The notes: generated by a model from the sequence alone, not told the origin. A stretch of DNA of 64,000 bases from Oryzias latipes (GCF_002234675.1 NC_019863.2:2346609-2410608), one strand, 5' to 3'; shown: positions 36,476 through 48,392, numbered from the stretch's first letter. Numbers and translations are program-made.

Positions 36476-38636
36476 GAGGGCGGGGAGGGGGCAGGAGTGG
36501 AAAGAGGCGGAGGAGAATGGGGAGCGACAGAAAGAAAGAGTGGCCAGAAAACTGCAGCTGTTGGGGCGATGATGGGGGGTCACAGCTGGACCTCAGCTCC
36601 TGGATTCAGGTCCTGCATCAGGACAACAGAAAGGTCCAGTTTAAACCTGCAACAATCTGCTGATCTAAAACAGTTCTGCAAATGAAGTCCAGCTCTCCTT
36701 TTCCTGTCCTGAATTAACTCTCATCCAGATGCTGACTCCATCATTCCTCTATTCAATGCCTGTGATAACACTGGATCACGTGGTTTTGTGTCTCCAGATG
36801 CCATCTCAAAGACAGGATAACATTTTGGTACACTGATATGTAAACTTGCCCCATCTTCTCTCTGTTATGGAATCATTTTAGACAAAAAAAAGAGTCCTTT
36901 ATCCTGTAAATTGCTCTACTTAATTTCCCCGCTCTCCAGGGCTTAACTTTAGCTATGTTTTTATATAAATCCCCTAATCCTCTGAAGCCTCGGCAGCATC
37001 TATCCTGACCCCTCTTTTAGTGGTTGGTTCATCCCAAACTCTAATGGAGGAAGTGGCGCTCTGAAGTGCCCCCACATGTTCTCGGGAGCTACATCAGGAT
37101 ATTGAAAAACAAAGTCGTCTTCCATCATGAGAAGCTGGTGGGGAAAGGAAACAAAAGGGATGCTGGAGCCGACATGCTGCGTCAGCAGTGGTGCTCAGCA
37201 GCCCTCGATGTTTACATGAGAGCACGAATGCTCCTGAGAAACGCAAGGAAGCTGCAGCTGACCTTCACATGTGTGCTCTCCTGCCTAAAATGCTTCTGAG
37301 TTCAGCCCAGGATGCAATAATCCACAAGCAGCCATTTACAAGTCTGCATAATCCCACATGTTACAGCCAAACTCTGCCAGCGCCGCCTTTCTGCCATCTC
37401 ATTCAATCCAATGCAACATCCATCTTCAGTTGCATCATCCCATTGGTCCTGCTGGTCTTCCATCCGTTAATCCAGCAGGAAAAAACGCGGCTGACATGCG
37501 TCACTCACATGCTACACTCCTGCAGTTTGAGTATTTCAGTACTTTTCTAAGGTTTTTTTTTCCTGTAAAACACAGCAAATCAGATTTGCTTTAGTCTGAG
37601 CTGCACTCTTTTCTGTTTTAAATAAAGTTTGAATACTTTGGTTTATCAAATCAAATACATCTTTATTAAAAAAAATAAGTACTGATTCACTCATGGAATG
37701 CTGTTACTGTATTTTTACAGGAAACAAAACAATGTTATGTATTGTAATTTGATACTTTTATTGATAATTGTTCCACCTTCATGTATTGATAGTTTGATAA
37801 ACTCAGGTTACCATAGCTACAAATCAAAGGTTTTGGATGAGAATTCAACAAATAAATGAATATTTTACTAAATGTGTTGTGGTTGCAGTGAAACTCAGCC
37901 TGTTTTAATGAAGCTGTGTGACGACAGACACTGTTCTAATTTCACAAAAGAAGCTGTTTCAGCTTCAGCCAGTCAAGCGTAATGACTCGTTTGATCAAAA
38001 GTCTTTGTCACTGCTTCTTTACGCAAATGCAACGGGATGAAATGATTGTTCCCTTGGTGCTTTCCTGCATCAAACACAATTTTAGACTTTTCTATTAACA
38101 GAAGCAAACTTCCTGTTTTGGTCATTTCTCATCCGTCAAACCCCTGCACGACAGGGGGGTCATCAGGAGGGTCAACAAAGCTGACAGTTCAACAACCAGC
38201 ATCTGCTTCAGGCACAAACTCCTGGATTATTATTATGCATGGCTTTAAAAGTAAAATTGGGCCCCAACAATAAGGAAACAGCGTACAGAAATGCTTGTCA
38301 AATTGCGCTTTGATGCGCACATGCGCACAAATCTTTTGGATCTCAGGTCTCAGCAGCGGAGACCACCTGACTTAACTGCTGGTCAGCTGGGATGCTCTGC
38401 CTCGTTTTAACTCTTCCTGCGACTTTTGTTCAGTCAAGGTCACGCGCGCTCCCGGTTAACTTCTGTGAGCTCATGGACTAGAAGATTCAAATCCGAGTCA
38501 GATTTGTCTCTCTGTTTCAACGTGAGAAAGGTTTTTTAACTTCTGCACTGAACTCTCCACGTCATCTGAATTCACTTATCCGTCATAATATGAGATCAGG
38601 ATGGAGAAGCAGGGAATACTGCTTTGTTTCTCTTAC
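36476..38636 (-). other. slc6a17: probable slc6a17 5' UTR intron
   Basis: The interval between the proposed non-coding exon 1 donor (gtaaga, minus strand, from 38636) and the acceptor at 36474. It contains no recognised repeat or exon. Confidence 0.45.
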
Positions 38637-38950
38637 CTGTTTGCAGTTTTCAGAATCATCCAGGTTCGGAGAAACCGGTGCTGGTCTGTGATGCTGTGCG
38701 GGAGCGGCGTGGATGTGTCCACGGAGAAGGATGTCAGTGTGCTCTCACAGGACAGCGGCAGGACGCGGCGTCATCACAACAATTGTCATGCGGGGCGGAG
38801 AGTCCAGAGCGCGCCGTGACGCACGGAGGGCTGCTCAAGATGCTCCCCCGCCCCGTGAAAGGCTTGGAGCCGATAGTCCACGCGTGAGAGTGAAAGAAAC
38901 GGGCGAAACACTGAGAGGCGTTGGTCAAGGTTATCCACTCCTGTCGGAGG
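38637..38950 (-). promoter_or_regulatory. slc6a17: probable non-coding first exon / CpG-rich promoter of slc6a17
   Basis: On the minus strand this GC- and CpG-rich stretch ends in ctgcaaacag|gtaagagaa, an excellent 5' splice donor. It pairs with the strong acceptor directly before the start codon exon. Mammalian SLC6A17 also has a non-coding first exon. The right (transcription start) boundary is a guess, and no TATA box was seen. RE1-like half-sites lie nearby (ttcagcacc 38973-38981; ggacagcggc 38750-38759), but not at the spacing of a full site. Confidence 0.5.
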
Positions 38951-38959
38951 ACGTGGGAC

Positions 38960-40690
38960 TCACAAGGTGAAATTCAGCACCTTTTTCCTTGTTTGGGTTT
39001 GACTAAAAAGCTCCAAAACTACTTATTAAAAGAAAACAACCAATAAATGAGAAATAAAAAAGCAGAACTCGAGCTGCTGGAGGTCCAGTGTGAAATCTCT
39101 CCAGTCAGTCAGGATTTGTCCAGCTCTGGTGTTGGTGAACTCTGCTTCCTTCAGTCCAGCATCACTGCAACAGTATGGCCCCTCCCCAGACTACCGAAGT
39201 ATTGAAGATGGACAGATCATTTTGAAAATACTTTATTTTAATTATGTGATCATAATCTCTGTTTGTATCTTCTTGCTAAAGCTGAGAGTTGGTGGAGATT
39301 TCTCTAGAGTTCTCAAATTTACTAAAAGTCCTGTTTTTGTGGGACCTCAATGAAAGTTTCTTTTTTGAACAGAAATATGGAAATGAATACACTTTTCCAT
39401 AATATTCACATTATTTGTAAAGTATCTGACATATGTGCACTACTGTGAACCACTATGACATTTTTAAATGTTTCATTTGGAAAACCCTGATATAACCCTG
39501 TCCTGTCTTGCAGCATTTAAGTGTAGCTGACACACAAATGATCTTTTTTTTCCAGTGGTAATTGACTGAAGGAGAAATCAGGAGACAGTTGGTGGTTCTG
39601 CTGTTCATTGACTGATTCGTTTATTGACTTCGGCTTGACACCACTTGAAGTTAGGGGCAGGAAAGAACCCAGATTTATTTTCTTTTTTTTAACACAGACA
39701 GGGGAATACATCCTTTTTCATTGAAGTACAACAATAAAGTGTTGTGTTTCTACTCTTTTTGTTACTTTTAGGATGCAGCGAAAAAAAATCCAACCAAACC
39801 GCTTCACAAATGGAGCTGTTGTGTGGAAAGCTCACACCATAAATGTGATCTCATTGATCGAGCTGTAAGGAACTGGCCTGTCACTGCTGCATGAAGACAC
39901 TGGACATGTGACACCGCAGACACCCAGGGGACCGTAAATCTTGCACCTTCTAACAGAATATTCTTTAACGCCTCCTGGGTCGAGGAAGAAGATTGTATCT
40001 AAAGGGCATTTTTCATCCTGCTCAAAGAGGATTTATTTTGTCCTGCATCTCTGCCTCCTCGGCGCACAAAGATGCATTGCTGTTTGAGCTGCTTCATCTG
40101 CATCTATTTATTGAATTTTCAACGTAGTATGATTATTTTTGGAGATGATACCCAACCAAAAAGAATAAACTTCCCGTGAGAGCTCAAAAGCCTTTGAAGC
40201 GGATCCACTTCAAATTGTTTTTGCGTTTAAAAAAGTGTTGTTTCATGCTGGCGTTATCCGATCTGCAGGTCCTCGTGCAGTGATGCTGATGTAGTGCACC
40301 TTCACTAAGTGAACCAGGAACCGTTACCACAGCAACCTCAGGATCGTATGACAAACCTCGTCTGCCATCTCCACATTCTCTCCATGAGATTTGACTGGTG
40401 ATGCATTTCATTCTGGTCAGTGGCTGAGGCCTTTTGACGTTTGAACAGCCTCTTGTGGCAGAATACACTGAGACCGGGAAGGTTGGAGAAAACATGCAGG
40501 GAGGCACTGAGGATGGACGACAGCAATCCATTGACTATTAGACTTATGAGCAAAAGAGGAAATGTCATCACCTAAACTGGTTCTTGTTGTCATGTAAGAC
40601 AAGTGCAAGAGGAGGGAAATCAATTGGTTTAAGATATATTTTAGCCTTTTTATATCAATTAAAAAATGAATGTGTACTACAGAAATAATA
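38960..40690. other. intergenic spacer, nothing recognised
   Basis: Unique-looking AT-rich DNA upstream of slc6a17. Short frames only, no repeat identified. Confidence 0.45.
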
Positions 40691-40693
40691 GTT

Positions 40694-40891
40694 TTGACCC
40701 TTGTGCTATCTTGTGGGGTCCAGATGACCCTTCCATTGACGTGTTCTCCCTACCATGACAAAGGTGGATAAAGGTGGAAAGATTTCATGTAATCCATGGA
40801 CACCAGTGAAGATCACAAATCATTGAAGAAAAAAGGTTCAGAGCACTGTCTAGTGGGTCTAGATGACCCCACAAGATGGCACAAGGGTCTA
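40694..40891 (+). mobile_element. TTAA-type MITE, copy 4
   Basis: Begins ttgacccttgtgctatcttg and ends aagatggcacaagggtctaa, with the standard core between. The target tetranucleotides have decayed (ttga and tctaa). Confidence 0.8.
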
Positions 40892-42539
40892 ATCAGACAC
40901 AGCTCAGTGGCCTCCTGCGCAGTAATCGCTTGTAATAATTTGTGGTGATTTTGTCAAACATTCTATGTGAAGCACAAATAACCCTAAATTAGTGATGTGA
41001 TGTTCGATGTAAATATTACAACAAAAAAGGATAGCAATTATACCTTCTGCCTACTTTTCTCAGCACAGTCAGAGTTAAGACTTCCATGTTTTTATTTTTT
41101 CCTTTTAGTGGCAGATGAAGGTCCCGGTTGTCCAAAGGAAAACCTTCTACCACCAGTTTCAAAAAGATAAAAAAAAAAAAAAAGCAAAACCATGAAAGGA
41201 GAGTCTGAAAACACTTTTAATCCAGATCACAATAATGTCTATAATTTTTAAAAATAGCTTTCTTCCATACCTCTCAAAATCGTTGTGATCATTTTTTATT
41301 CTAAAATTTTGTTTCACATATTTGTAGATCATTTTTACATAACATTTTGTCACCACCTTATTGTTCAATAATTGCAGAAGCAAAAAGAAACAAAACTGTT
41401 AGATATTTTTATTCCATGTAATATAACTGTGGCAGTGTGATAGAGCTGTTGATTTCCTGTAAAGTTCTAGATTGCTCCTGACTCAGGCTACTCGGTAAAA
41501 GTCCTGTGCAGAGTCTGCATCCACAGACCTGCAGGCTTGTGGAGCTGCTGTTGCAGAAGATGCTGCCACCACTGACAAGAAGTCTTCATGTCAAAGCTGG
41601 AACAACTCCAGGAGGAGGTGAACAAGTTCAAAGAAAAACAAGACAAAAATCACACAGAGGTTTTCTTAGTTTGTTCAAAAGGTCCCGAAAAAAAGATTAG
41701 GAACACACCACATTGTGTGTGTGTGTGTTTTAGCATTTTTGTTGTGGTGTGTATCTTTTACAAATACACACCACAACAAAAGTTAGTTTTTTTAATTTTT
41801 TTAATTCATGTTTAATCTGCTTAGGTTGGTGCTCAGGTTCGCCCCTTAAAACACGTCAATTTATCAATATTGTAGTTTATTGTAATAAAAGATAAAGAAC
41901 TTAAAGCCTTTTTTATGTGTGATGTCTGTGGGGTTTTCTCCTGGTGCTCAGGTTTCCCCTAAAAAAATGTCATAGTTTATCAATGTTTCTGCTTAATACA
42001 TTTATGTATTATTGGTGACTAAAAATAGACATTTAGGTGTGAGTATAAATGTTTGAACAAATGGATACATGGATGAAATGAATGCATGGGAAAGCAACAT
42101 TACACCTGTTAGATGTAACAGATGTAATGAAATGATATGAATGAGTGAATGAATGTAATGCAACCACAAGGAAACACAATCCAGTGTTCCCTTGTGCCGG
42201 TCCCAAGTCTGGATAAATGCAGAGGGTTGTGTGAGTGCTGCTTCTCCACTCAGTGGTAAAAATCCTCACCCTCGTGTTCTGTTTTCTGTCTTTTGGACAA
42301 ATTCAAGATAGATACAGAATATCACAAAGAGATTTTTTTAGGTTTCCTCTAGGTGAGACCTTTTGTTCGGACCTCCCTCTCTTTCCCAGGTGACCAACCA
42401 ATCCTACACCCAGTAGAAATTTATCTACTCAAATTTAATGAAAATGCCACCTCCAAGAAAAATATCCTTTCTCTCTGTTGTGCACAATAATGACATCAAA
42501 CCCTCTCACAAGTGAGAAATCTAGATACCGTTGGGAGGC
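40892..42539. other. intergenic spacer, no gene recognised
   Basis: Apart from the (tg)n hairpin at 41700-41786 nothing is assigned. A short frame at 41588-41700 translates to a lysine/glutamate-rich, coiled-coil-like peptide but has no exon partner. Confidence 0.4.
41700..41786. repeat. hairpin around a (tg)n run
   Basis: Copies of acacaccacattgtgtgtgt and gttgtggtgtgtat against atacacaccacaac make a local inverted repeat with a short loop (ctttttacaa-like). Probably microsatellite-derived. Confidence 0.6.
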
Positions 42540-43040
42540 AGATATGGGGATTGAACTTGATGTCGAAACTTGGTCAAATGCCTTTGTGTCTGCAAAAAAA
42601 AACAAAACCTTTTACATGTAACAAACTCAGGGAAAACCAATATTGAATTTTACACAGGACTCAACATACTCAACAGATTATACATGGGATTCAACCACAG
42701 CGCTCACAAAAATACTGTAGGAACTTACCATCGCAGTGTTCTGCAGTGTCAGTTCATCTCCAGATTTTGGCAAAATGTTGCTCCGGAGCTCCACTCAATT
42801 TTTCATAGATCCTTTGCCCTGGCCCCATTTTGTTTCTTTTAGGCCAGTCAGGGAGATTGCCTGTGTTACCTGGACAGATGAGGTTGCTCCAAAAACTTTT
42901 ACACCTGATTAGGAGATGCATACAACAACAACGGATCCAAGTGCAACCTCTTTCCAACGGAACGCCTCAGTGCCCCGTTAAAGGGTAACTCCGACATTTT
43001 CTACAAGAAGTGGCAGCCTTATCTGGATCACCCTCCTCGA
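42540..43040 (+). pseudogene. relic of an L1-clade LINE ORF2 C-terminus
   Basis: Translations in two frames give fragments in the order expected at the end of a fish L1-type ORF2: a SVLQCQFISRFWQ piece (matching 'H..W.C..I..FW'), a proline/phenylalanine block, then DIFYKKWQPYLDHP (matching 'FL..W.PFL.'). Stops and frameshifts break it. No endonuclease or reverse transcriptase domain remains. Family assignment is by pattern only. Confidence 0.45.
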
Positions 43041-43249
43041 GAAATAGCTGACATACACATTTTGTATTTCAAAGTGTTTAGTACCTGTAATTGCTTTAAG
43101 AAAATATCCAAACATGTTATTGTAACCTATATTTTGTGTGCACCTTTAACTGCCGGCAGTTAGATATCTGCTGTGCTGTGCTGGTTCGTGTTGTGTTTTT
43201 TTCTTGAAAAGATAATAAAGAACAATTACAACAAAAATAAAGGAAAGGT

Positions 43250-43320
43250 GTTCAGGTTCCCCAGCTGGGACTTGAACCAGGGGCCTTTTTGCTGTGAGCC
43301 AAGACCGCTCCTTAAGGCAG
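43250..43320 (-). repeat. fragment of tRNA-like SINE/header repeat, antisense
   Basis: Read on the minus strand it contains ggctcacagcaaaaaggccc and ctggttcaagtcccagctgg, matching the head of the repeat at 63435-63500. The ggttcaagtcc word is a pol III B-box-like element. Confidence 0.55.
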
Positions 43321-43352
43321 TTTTAGCTTTTTCATATAATTTGGTTAGTAAA

Positions 43353-43569
43353 GATTTGACTTAAGACTGAAATGCAGTGAATTAATCAAATTCAGAACTT
43401 GATGAAAAGAAGAAAACAAAACAAAATGGACTTTGTGCCTTTAAAACGGTCATGGCTGCTGAGTCGGACACGACAGACGTCACGCCAGCTTTTATCTGCT
43501 GAAGCATTGTTGAGCCACGCATAATTAAAATAACAGCCTCACGAAGTGCAGCTCAGCACGAGGACATGC
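43353..43569. repeat. ~200-bp duplicated non-coding segment, copy 1
   Basis: Shares with 44801-45010 the ordered words gactgaaatgcag, aacttgatgaaaaga, cctttaaaacggtca, ggacacgacagacgtca, gccacgcataattaaa and gaagtgcagctcagcacgag. It lacks transposon termini and coding potential. The taatta core is a homeodomain-type site. Confidence 0.75.
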
Positions 43570-43825
43570 TCAATGAAACCCGGCTTGAAGTTGGATTCTG
43601 TCTTAAGAAAACCTCCGTTGTGAGCTGGATCATTTAAATCTACTGAATTGAACCAAAAGACGTCATATGTGTTCTGATCAGACTACAAGGAGCTTATACC
43701 TTTAGTGGTAAATTAGACAGGCTCAAGTGGTAACAGCAAACTGCCAAAGAGGTTTGACTGACCCACGGTGACGCTGATTTCCTGTTATGCTAAGGCAGCA
43801 TACTTTAAAACTCCCAGGAACGTGC

Positions 43826-44062
43826 TTAACCCTTGTGCTGTCTTGTGGGGTCCAGATGACCCTACTACCAACGTTAACGTTGGGTCATCTAGACCCACTA
43901 GACAGAGCTCTGAACCTTTTTTCTTCAATGATTTGTGATCTTCACTGGTGTCCATGGATTACATGAAATCTTTCCACCTTTATCCACATTTGTCATGGTA
44001 GGGAGAACACGTCAATGTAAGGGTGGGGTCATCTGGACCCCACAAGATAGCACAAGGGTTAA
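43826..44062 (-). mobile_element. TTAA-type MITE, copy 5, inverted
   Basis: TTAA is intact on both sides (43826-43829, 44059-44062). The internal core runs opposite to the other four copies (aacctttttt... tccatggattacatgaaatc ... ccacctttatccac). A perfect palindrome ccaacgttaacgttgg lies at about 43867-43882. Confidence 0.85.
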
Positions 44063-44800
44063 ACCTAAACCTGTGTGTATTTTCAGCATCTGTCTGTGAT
44101 GAGGTTTGAATGAACCATTTCATGGTCAAAACCAGTTCCAACTGCAGTCCTCACCACTACTCCTCTTTGGGAGCTTCTCAGCTTCAAGGTCTTCAGATTC
44201 CCTTCTGAACGTCTTTCCAACAATAAACATGAACTCTAATCCGTGCCCAAGCTTCACTGACGGTCTCTTCTTTTGAATTATTTGGTATTTTTTTGCCAGT
44301 TTTGAACTTTACTTTTCACACCTTTTTTGGGTTTTTTACCATCCTTCCTTTTTTCTAAGACATTCCATAAATCTTTCTCCTTCAATTTCCTTTTTTATTT
44401 CTAAATGTTTGGTAACAAAAGTTTGACACTGGGGCTTTTTCACAACCTTTTCCTCCTCCTCTGCTGTTCACCTTCAGCCGTCTCTGCTGGATTGCAGCCT
44501 CTGTCTTCCTCGCTGTTCCCCATCGCTCACGTGTTCATGGAATCTGCAACTGCACCACCACAGCGGCCCAGTACTTTTCCCTTCCTCCCGTCTCATTTAT
44601 ATTCCACCCTCCCCATCCCCTTTCTTCCCTCTGCCTGCCTCCTTTGCGCTGTTTGTGGTGTCTGGGTCACTCGGCTACTATAAAAAGCGTCACCCTGCAC
44701 TTGGGTGTGTGGTGTCATTTAGCTAATCCATTATGGTCATTGTGAACGTTAGTGATTTCACTTGAAGAAATACACCTCCAAGATCACACGGTTTTGATAA

Positions 44801-45010
44801 TTGATTGACTTCAGACTGAAATGCAGAGAACTAATCAAATTAAAACTTGATGAAAAGACAAAACCAAACAAAATGGGCATTTGTACCTTTAAAACGGTCA
44901 AAGCTGCGGAATTGGACACGACAGACGTCATGCCAGCTAGAACATTGTTAAGCCACGCATAATTAAACCAGCAGCCTCCCGAAGTGCAGCTCAGCACGAG
45001 GACCTGCTGG
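44801..45010. repeat. ~200-bp duplicated non-coding segment, copy 2
   Basis: Direct-orientation partner of 43353-43569, about 1.45 kb away. Small indels separate the copies (the first has an extra ttttatctgctga near 43490). The TTAA MITE copy 5 lies between them. Confidence 0.75.
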
Positions 45011-45220
45011 TGCAGGTGTGAGAAAAGTGGGTCATGCCTGGTTCTGACAGACACACTGCCATAGACAAACTCACACACAGCTCTATTTACACAGACACAT
45101 TTTCTAAGACTTCCAAAATTTCCCATTGCATCTCCTCCATCCTTTTAAGGGATACTGCCGCAGACGAACCTACTTTTCATCTTTATTGCATTCTGTGTCA
45201 ATATAGACGACTGTTAAGAT

Positions 45221-45440
45221 CCCTGCAAAAATAGACCTCTCAGAAATATGGCAAACATCTACCAGTGTGATAAGAAAAAAGGTCTTACCAAAAAATTCTT
45301 CTTTTAAGAAAAAAAGTGGAGTCACTAAGACATGTTTTCTCAAACTAGTATTATTTTTCTAATGAAAAAAATCTCTTGAGAAGACATTTTTCTTGGAACA
45401 AAGGTCTCTTTACATTCTTAATATTCAGTTTTTTGCAGTG
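45221..45440. mobile_element. possible MITE with 'ctgcaaaaa' inverted ends
   Basis: The left end ccctgcaaaaatag and right end ttttttgcagtg are inverted. The interior is A/T-rich with alternating ttctt..aagaaaaa words, a pattern of fish elements that end cactgcaaaaa. A target duplication was not found. Confidence 0.4.
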
Positions 45441-46089
45441 TATTTATTGCAAACTGTTAACAAAAATGCTAAGAACTAAACACCTGAGCTAAAGGAAAAG
45501 CAGGCTACAGTGTGCAGGCTCATCTCAATGCAGGACACAAAAATAGAACTCACTGAAATCTGTTTTTCAATAATCCCTCACAGATTCGCCCGTTTGAACA
45601 CCCATTAACAAATTGACAGCTCATTAACTCAAATTCTCATTAGGTCTTCATTAAAAGAATATGATTGATTCAAAATATGTGGATTAATGTCCAAAAATGA
45701 ACACACAATGACTGTTTGTGAACAGTTTTTGCTGCTTAATAACATTTTTTTTGGACGTTTGGAAAATATGAAGCTCAAGCTTGCTTCCACTCATAGCTTG
45801 TTTTTTTGTTTTTCTTTGAGAAATTGAAACTCATTTGAATGCGTTACTACAGATCTGTTACACAGAAGCACGTCTGTAAAGGGACTTCACCAGATGGTCT
45901 TTCAAAGAGGAGATGGTCACAAAGTCAGGGTCAAAGCTGATCTCTAGTTTTTAGCACGACAAAGTCCTTTAAAAAAAATCCATCCCAGCACAGACATTTT
46001 TGACTAAGTATTTTCTGTGTAATCTGGAGATGATCAGGTTTTTATTATACTTTTATACTTTTGATTAACTTTTAACCACTCTAGAACAC
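45441..46089. other. spacer, nothing recognised
   Basis: AT-rich sequence between a MITE and the retroviral pol relic; no feature assigned. Confidence 0.4.
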
Positions 46090-47365
46090 GCTCAGGTAAC
46101 TCGCCATCATGGCCGTGAACGCACGGACCATCCTGTGGCAAAGGCCTTAATTGATAAAATGCCACCTCATTTGTGGGCTCAGGGCCCCACAGATGATGGA
46201 ATGGTTAATTGACCACCGATGACCTTTAAGGCTAACACAGAGGTTCCTCTGTGGATTCCTCAGTACCCGCTTAAACCCCAAGCTGAGGAGGGTATTCGAG
46301 ATGCCATAGACGGCCTCTGACAATCAGGGGTACTGGAACACCCTCATTTTACCTGTCGAGAAAAAAAGCTACAGGTAAATACAGAATGGCACATGATTAG
46401 TGCACTACAAACACCATTTTGAGCACTCCAACCGTTCCTGTCCCTAATCCATATGTAGCCCTGACCAATCAGGACAACTCGCACTCTTGGTTTACATGCA
46501 TTAACCTCGCTAATGCCTCTTGTCTGTCTGTCCCTACACCCTGAGTGTAGAGCCATCTTCTCATTCGCATTTGATAGCCAGCAGATGCGTTACACGCGTT
46601 TACCACAAGGGTTCACCCTCTCTCCAGGGATTTTCAATCAGGTGTTACAGCAAAAAAGGGGCTTTCTGACAGTCCCGTGCCAGCCAACGTTGCTCTCATC
46701 CAGTATGTGGATGACCTTCTGCTTGCAGCTGGAACAGTTGATGCATGTTTAGACGCCACAGGCGTCATTCTTAGTCGTCTAGCAGCTGCAGGGTTTAAAG
46801 ATAGCAAACAAAAATTGCAGGTGTGCCGCAGAAAAGTCATTTTCTCAGGACAAGTTATTTCCCAGTCAGGTACTGGCATGTCCCCAGCACATAAATCTGC
46901 TGTGTTGTCTCATCCTTACCCCATAAAAGTCAAAGACATGTTGTCATTTTTGGGTCTGACTGGCTACAGCAGACATTACATCCCCAATCACACAGGATTG
47001 ACCCAATCACTCCGCGACATGGTCAAACAGCAAGGTATGAGGAACCCTAAAGCAGACCTGAACTGGACTGCAGAGGCAGAAACTGCTTTCATCAAACTAA
47101 AACAGGCCCTGGCTTTAGCCTCTGAGCTGGCCACACCGGATTATAATAGCCCGTTTTTTCTTGATGTCTCTGGAAAAGAAGATGTTGCAAACGGTATTCT
47201 GTTCCAGAGAAAAGGGGGAGGAAGAGTAATACTTATGTACCTAAGCATTATGTTACACAATATGGAAAAGAGACATCATGAATACACCAAACATGCAGCT
47301 GAAGTATCCATGTTACTCCAGAAAACAGCACACATAGTCATGGGACACCCATTACGAGTATGAGG
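46090..47365 (+). pseudogene. degraded endogenous-retrovirus-like pol segment (RT to RNase H)
   Basis: Frames in order carry retroviral-type reverse transcriptase blocks: a PQYPLKPQAEEGI piece near 46265, a substrate-pocket LPQGF block near 46600, the YVDDLL catalytic box near 46705, and a connection/RNase H start containing LNWTAEAETAF and LSIMLHNMEKRHHEYTKHAAE. The style is that of gammaretrovirus/epsilonretrovirus-like fish ERVs rather than Ty3/Gypsy. Stops and frameshifts interrupt it (for example after 46317 and between the 46513 and 46677 frames). No LTR, gag or env was recognised. It is an old, inactive copy. Confidence 0.7.
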
Positions 47366-47524
47366 TGGTAAGATTACAAAACGGGCGTCACCGGGAGAAA
47401 AGTCAGTTTGAAAAGCGAGAGGAGGACCACAGGATAAACAGGGGTTGTGGCGAGAAATGGGTGGCCGTCCCATTTAAACCCAGTTTGCCCTGGAGGAAGC
47501 TCATGGGTTTGGTCATGTAGGGGT

Positions 47525-48061
47525 TGTCATGGCACGCTAGGCAAGGCAGACCCAGGCGCTGGAACCCAGAAGGAAAACACAGGTGAGTAAGATGGTAAGT
47601 AATTGTTTTAATATTACTGAAAGTTGCTTGAGATCTTGGCGTGGCTGGAAGCTGAGATCTTGACGTGACTGAAGGCTGGAGAGCGACAGGTGATGTCGCT
47701 GGAGGTAGCTATGGCTCGTGGCGCGGCTGGAGGTCAGAGTTGGCTCGTGGCGTGGCTTGAGGGTTCATGGAATTTTGTAAGGTTCCTCAGCTCCGGTAAA
47801 CAGGAGACTCAGGTGTCCACTCGTGGTATGAAAGTCCTGAAGGCGAGGGATAAAAAACGTTAGACGAGAACTTAAACACATGGACTAGAAAATACATGAG
47901 ACCAGACTATGCACCATCTGGGCCACGAACTGGTGATGAATGCTGGTTCTGGATCTCCTTATGAGGTCTGGTGGGTAATGAGGTGAGTAGGAACAGCTGA
48001 GATGAATCAGGAGCCAAGCAGAGAGGGGAGGGGGAGGATAGCTGACAGATGCACCATGACA
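47525..48061 (-). repeat. 3' LTR of the Gypsy element
   Basis: 537 bp, starts tgtcatggcacgctaggc and ends gatgcaccatgaca. My hand comparison with the 5' LTR gives about 23 substitutions plus three or four small indels, about 95-96% identity. Confidence 0.9.
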
Positions 48062-48134
48062 GCACCCCCCCCTCAACGACCGCCTCCGGTCGGTCCAGGA
48101 CGCCGATCCGGGTGGGCCAGGTAAAAGTCTTCGA

Positions 48135-48390
48135 TCAGGGAGGGGTCCAGAATGAGGGAGCGGGAGATCCAGGACTGCTCCTCAGGACCGTAAGCCTCCC
48201 AGTCGACCAGGAACTGAAATCCACGGCCCCGGCGACGGACATCCAATACCCGGCTAACCGTAAAGGTGGGGGCGCCGTAGATGACACAGGCGGGCGGAGG
48301 GGAAGCGGACGGCGGGCACAGAGGACTGTCCAGAACTGGCTTAATTTGTGAGACATGGAATGAAGGGTGTACCTTGAGGGCAGCAGGGAG
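48135..48390 (-). pseudogene. Gypsy element: 3' end of polyprotein (chromodomain region)
   Basis: A short frame after the integrase, with the tryptophan/proline-rich composition expected for the chromodomain end (the plus-strand shadow reads as the longer 48049-48351 frame). The chromodomain is inferred from position and element type; its aromatic cage cannot be confirmed by eye. Confidence 0.4.
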
Positions 48391-48392
48391 TT

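Noticed and set aside
38973..38981. Full RE1/NRSE neuronal silencer near the slc6a17 promoter
   Set aside because: Only the left half-site (ttcagcacc) is present; the right half occurs about 220 bp away in a spacing not known to work as a full site.
41588..41815. Coiled-coil-like frame (SKLEQLQEEVNKFKEK)
   Set aside because: Only about 30 codons look protein-like, then it runs into microsatellite; no acceptor or donor fits a neighbouring exon.
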